NCBI RefSeq assembly: GCF_000309385.1
Contig: NZ_JH976537.1
Location: forward strand, 461,426-525,425
Direction of reading: 5' to 3'
Length of the DNA stretch: 64,000 nt
Origin: Nodosilinea nodulosa PCC 7104
Lineage (GTDB): Bacteria > Cyanobacteriota > Cyanobacteriia > Phormidesmidales > Phormidesmidaceae
The notes beneath the pieces are model-generated. The model saw only the letters and a program-made list of their open reading frames with translations. It had not been told where the DNA came from and did not search any database. Below are positions 61,038 to 64,000 of this stretch, piece by piece (position 1 is the stretch's first letter; every line of letters begins with the position of its first letter). Position numbers and translations under genes: made by a program.

Positions 61038-61706
61038 ATGAAAATCTTAATTGTTGAAGATGACCTGCGGATCGCCAGTCCTCTAGCCAAGGATCTGCGG
61101 TATCAGCACCACATTGTGGAGGTGGCCCAGGACGGTCTGGAGGGGTGGGCCTGCGCCAGCAGCGGTGACTATGACCTGGTGCTGCTGGATGTGATGCTGC
61201 CCAAGCTGGACGGGATTACCCTCTGCAGGCAGCTGCTGCAGGCCCACTCTGCGACCCTCATTCTAATGCTTACCGCCAGGGACACCACCCAGGACAAGGT
61301 CGTGGGGCTAGACGCCGGAGCCGACGACTACCTGGTCAAGCCCTTTACCCTGGAAGAACTCTCGGCCCGCATTCGCGCCCTGGCTCGCCGCAGCCGAGAC
61401 CCCGTGCCGCCCTGCCTGACCTACGGCGACCTCAGCCTTGCCCCCGCCACCCAGACGGTGACCTTTAGGACCACAGTGCTGCCCCTGACGCCCAAGGAAT
61501 ACGTGATTTTAGAGTACTTTTTGCGCCACCCCCGTCAGGTGGTCAGCCGCCCGGCGCTGCTGGACAAGCTGTGGGAGTTTGACCAAACCTCCGGCGAGGG
61601 CACGGTTAAAACCCACATTACCAATCTGCGCAGCAAGCTGAAGGCGGCGGGCTGTCTGACGCCCTTCATCCAAAACGTCTACGGCATGGGATATCGCCTG
61701 GAATAG
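61038..61706 (+). CDS. OmpR-family response regulator
   Basis: A 222-residue regulator starting at ATG 61038. The receiver domain has VEDD (acid pocket), LDVMLPKLDG (phospho-Asp), TARD and KPFTLEEL; the winged-helix output domain ends with TVKTHITNLRSKLKAAG and VYGMGYRLE. It directly precedes its sensor kinase. It could act in metal or stress control; the near cbi genes make a nickel sensor of the RppA/NrsR type a possibility, but that is speculation. Confidence 0.92.
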   Translation: MKILIVEDDLRIASPLAKDLRYQHHIVEVAQDGLEGWACASSGDYDLVLLDVMLPKLDGITLCRQLLQAHSATLILMLTARDTTQDKVVGLDAGADDYLVKPFTLEELSARIRALARRSRDPVPPCLTYGDLSLAPATQTVTFRTTVLPLTPKEYVILEYFLRHPRQVVSRPALLDKLWEFDQTSGEGTVKTHITNLRSKLKAAGCLTPFIQNVYGMGYRLE

Positions 61707-61708
61707 GT

Positions 61709-62990
61709 ATGTTTCAACCAATTCGAACTCGTCTGCTGGTGTCTAGCCTGGTGGTGTTTGCCCTGGTGCTGGGGGGCTTTGCGGGGGTAGTGCGGCTGGT
61801 GTTTTGGCGCAATTTGCAGCAGCAGCTGATCGATCGCCTGACCACCCTGGGCCAGACAGCCGCCGCCAGTGTGGAGTACCAGGGCGGCCAGATGCGGGTG
61901 GAAGATGACCTGTCGATCGCCGATTTGCAGCGCCAGGGGCAGGCCCTACAGTGGTTTGATCGCCAGGGCAGCCTGATCGAGCAGCAGGGCGAAAGGGTGC
62001 TCAATCAGCCGCTCAATCCCCAGATGACGATCCAGGCGCAGGGCCATAAGCCCGCCATTCAGGCGGTGACGCTGCCGATTTTCAACAGCGATACGGGGGA
62101 TCAAATTGGCTACGTGCGGGTCAGCCAGTCCCTGGACCAGCTGGACGAAACCCTGGGCCAGCTGGACTGGGGCCTGAGCGTGGGCGTGCTGGTGGAGCGG
62201 CGCGGGCATTCTCTGGCTGACCCGCCAGGCGATGGAGCCAATTGAGGCCAGCTTTCAGCGGCTCAAGCAGTTCACCGCCGATGCCTCCCACGAGCTGCGC
62301 GGCCCGCTGATGGCGATCGCCAGCAACGTGGAGCTGGCGCTGAAGTACCCCGCAGAAAGTCCGCCGCCGGGCGGCCCAGCCGACCCAAGTGGCGACTATC
62401 AGGAGGTGTTTCTATCGATTGCTAGCGCCACCGCCCAGCTGACCCGGCTGACCGAAGACCTGCTGCTGCTGGCCCGCAGCGATGGTGCCAGGGGGGCGGC
62501 GCGGCGCCCATCGCCAGAGCTGGCCGCCGCGCCCATCGCCCTCTCGCCGCTGCTGGAGGCGCTGATGGCCCTGTACCTGCCCCAGGCCCAGGCCAGCGCG
62601 ATCGCCCTGCAATCCGATATCGCCCCCGATCTCACCCTGGCGGGCAACGGCGATCACCTGTCGCGAGCCGTGGCCAATCTGGTTCAAAACGCCCTGCAAT
62701 ACACCCCGGCGGGCGGTCAGGTTTGGGTGGTGGCCCAGGCCCAGGCCCAGCAGATTCAGATCACCGTTAAAGACACCGGCATTGGCATTGCGCCGGAGCA
62801 CTGGCCGCAAGTCTTTGAGCGCTTCTGGCGGGGCGATGCTGCCCGCACCCACGATCGCGGCGGCTCGGGGCTGGGGCTGGCAATCGCCCAGGCGATTATC
62901 CAAGACCACGGCGGCACCATTTCCCTCACCAGTCAGCTGTGCCGGGGCAGTTGTTTTACCGTCAAACTGCCGATCGCAGAGGCCCGGTAG
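61709..62990 (+). pseudogene. Sensor histidine kinase, split by a frameshift
   Basis: The N-terminal part 61709-62245 has a first transmembrane helix (residues about 10-32) and a periplasmic domain (to about 150); the C-terminal part 62232-62990 has the H-box DASHELRGPLM, N-box NLVQNALQYTP, DTGIGIAPEHW, and GGSGLGLAIAQAI. They lie in different frames. A one-base change near 62190-62200 would restore VGVLV followed by GAGILWLTRQAMEPIEASF, the second helix. So this gene is either recently broken, a sequencing error, or makes two half-proteins; the second half has no clear ribosome site. The gap to the regulator stop is two bases. Confidence 0.8.
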
Positions 62991-63201
62991 ATCGGGCGGG
63001 CCGTGGGCATGTCAGGGGCGATGGCGGACAGAGCCTCCCTTTTTTGGTATTAATTGGCCTTAATTGGCATTAATCAGTTGTTAACGGTCCATTAACGCCT
63101 TCTACACCTGGGCTGACTAAGATGCGAGCCGGGACGGGGCCGCCGCGTCTGGGCAGCCGTCGTTTGCTCTTTATTTACTCAGTACGGGAAGGCAACGAGA
63201 C
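62991..63201. promoter_or_regulatory. Promoter region of the phosphoesterase gene
   Basis: The 211-bp gap holds TTAATTGGCCTTAATTGGCATTAATC (given here by position 63053-63074 and cut for length), a row of TTAAT direct repeats about 10 bases apart. Such spacing is common for OmpR-type or Pho-type regulators. This is inference. Confidence 0.45.
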
Positions 63202-64000
63202 ATGCAGAGGCACTTTCAATCGATGCTGCGCAGGGTGAGAAATCTGGCCCTGGCCTGGCGGGCGCTTGGCTTGGCCAGTTTGGCTTGCACCGCTCTGCTG
63301 CTGACCAGCCACGGGGTGCAGGCGGTGCCCGCCGGGCAGCCCTTTGCGTTTGGTCTTTGGGGCGACATGCCCTACGCCAAAGCCGATGACGGCCCCAAAA
63401 TGGCGACCCTGGTGCAGGACATGAACGCCGCTAACCTGGAGTTTTCTATTTTCGACGGCGACATTAAAGACGGCAGCTCTCTCTGCACCGACGAGGTGTA
63501 CACCCAGGGCATTAGCCTGTTTAACGCCTTTGCAGCGCCAGTGGTGTACGTGCCCGGCGATAACGAATGGACCGACTGCCACCGCACCAACAACGGCGGC
63601 TACGACAACCTCGAGCGGCTGAACCACCTGCGCCAGGTCATGTTTGCCCAGCCCGAGAGCTTTGGCCAAACAACCATGCCCCTGGAGCATCAGGGAGCCC
63701 TGGGTGAAGCCTACGTGGAAAACACCCGCTGGCAATACGGGGACGTGGTATTTGTGGGGCTGAATATTCCGGGCAGCAACAATAACCGGGTGCACGACGA
63801 CGAGGAATGCACCAAAAAGAGCGATCGCACCCCCGCCCAGTGCGCCGCCGACAACGCCGAGTATACCGAGCGCGACGCCAAAAACATCGAGTGGATGCAG
63901 CAGTCCTTTGCCGTGGCTAAGGAGAAGCAGGCCAAAGGCCTGATGGTCGTGTTCCAGGGCGACCCTGGCTTCGACTGGCCCGAAACCGAAGACACCGACG
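63202..64000 (+). CDS. Exported metallophosphoesterase (partial)
   Basis: The gene starts at ATG 63202 and runs off the window at 64000, giving at least 266 residues. A signal peptide spans about residues 1-42 (LLLTSHGVQAVPA). Metallophosphoesterase motifs follow: FGLWGDMPY, SIFDGDIKDG (metal-binding Asp), and YVPGDNEWTDCH (GDNE catalytic motif). It is probably a periplasmic calcineurin-like phosphatase or nuclease. The substrate is unknown. The 3' end lies outside the window. Confidence 0.85.
   Translation, partial: MQRHFQSMLRRVRNLALAWRALGLASLACTALLLTSHGVQAVPAGQPFAFGLWGDMPYAKADDGPKMATLVQDMNAANLEFSIFDGDIKDGSSLCTDEVYTQGISLFNAFAAPVVYVPGDNEWTDCHRTNNGGYDNLERLNHLRQVMFAQPESFGQTTMPLEHQGALGEAYVENTRWQYGDVVFVGLNIPGSNNNRVHDDEECTKKSDRTPAQCAADNAEYTERDAKNIEWMQQSFAVAKEKQAKGLMVVFQGDPGFDWPETEDTD

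Overview
The window is chromosomal DNA of a filamentous or Leptolyngbya/Nodosilinea-like cyanobacterium. Supporting signs are a complete beta-carboxysome operon, CO2-uptake NDH-1 genes, many GCGATCGC-type octamers, high GC content and several cyanobacterial gene families (CcmN, CupB, DUF2808). No rRNA, tRNA or CRISPR array was recognised. I worked by reading only; family names rest on recognised motifs, not on searches.

Layout. 0.4-8 kb: an LptA-like protein, threonine aldolase, an IS630 element with a frameshifted transposase, a COG4705 gene broken by one in-frame stop, an IS4-type element with a 10-bp target duplication, a PepSY-like membrane protein and an AI-2E family protein. 7.8-15.7 kb (minus strand): a complete V/A-type ATPase operon in the order E-DUF2764-A-B-D-I-K, as in chlamydiae and spirochaetes. 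15.8-19.5 kb: an MprF-like protein with apparently permuted domains and two tandem crcB fluoride channels. 19.6-29.7 kb: the inorganic-carbon region, with ccmK-K-L-M-N-O on the minus strand diverging from ndhF-ndhD-cupB on the plus strand, so shell, Rubisco-aggregation scaffold and CO2-hydrating NDH-1 share one 745-bp control region. 30-39.7 kb: two MITE-like elements, DUF2808, a polytopic membrane protein, xseAB, a PAS-GGDEF enzyme, a CPBP protease-like protein and a double AAA ATPase. 40-45 kb (minus strand): a MATE transporter and a FIST / histidine kinase / receiver-GGDEF signalling cassette. 45-56.3 kb: a PQQ-type sugar dehydrogenase lipoprotein, a second AI-2E protein, a Na+/H+ antiporter, a DHA2 drug exporter, CtpA and UPF0182. 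56.6-59.5 kb (minus strand): an ECF-type cobalt/nickel importer cbiM-PDGLE-cbiQ-cbiO. 60-64 kb: an IS5-type element, an OmpR-type regulator with a frameshifted sensor kinase, and the start of a metallophosphoesterase.

The less expected content is (i) the V-ATPase operon with DUF2764 and no C, F or G genes, (ii) several dispersed palindromic or hairpin repeat families at gene ends, (iii) G/C-rich simple repeats, one of which forms the Pro/Ser linker of the AAA ATPase, (iv) a CcmM whose carbonic-anhydrase zinc ligands look lost, and (v) three genes broken by one stop or one frameshift (COG4705, sensor kinase, IS630 transposase).
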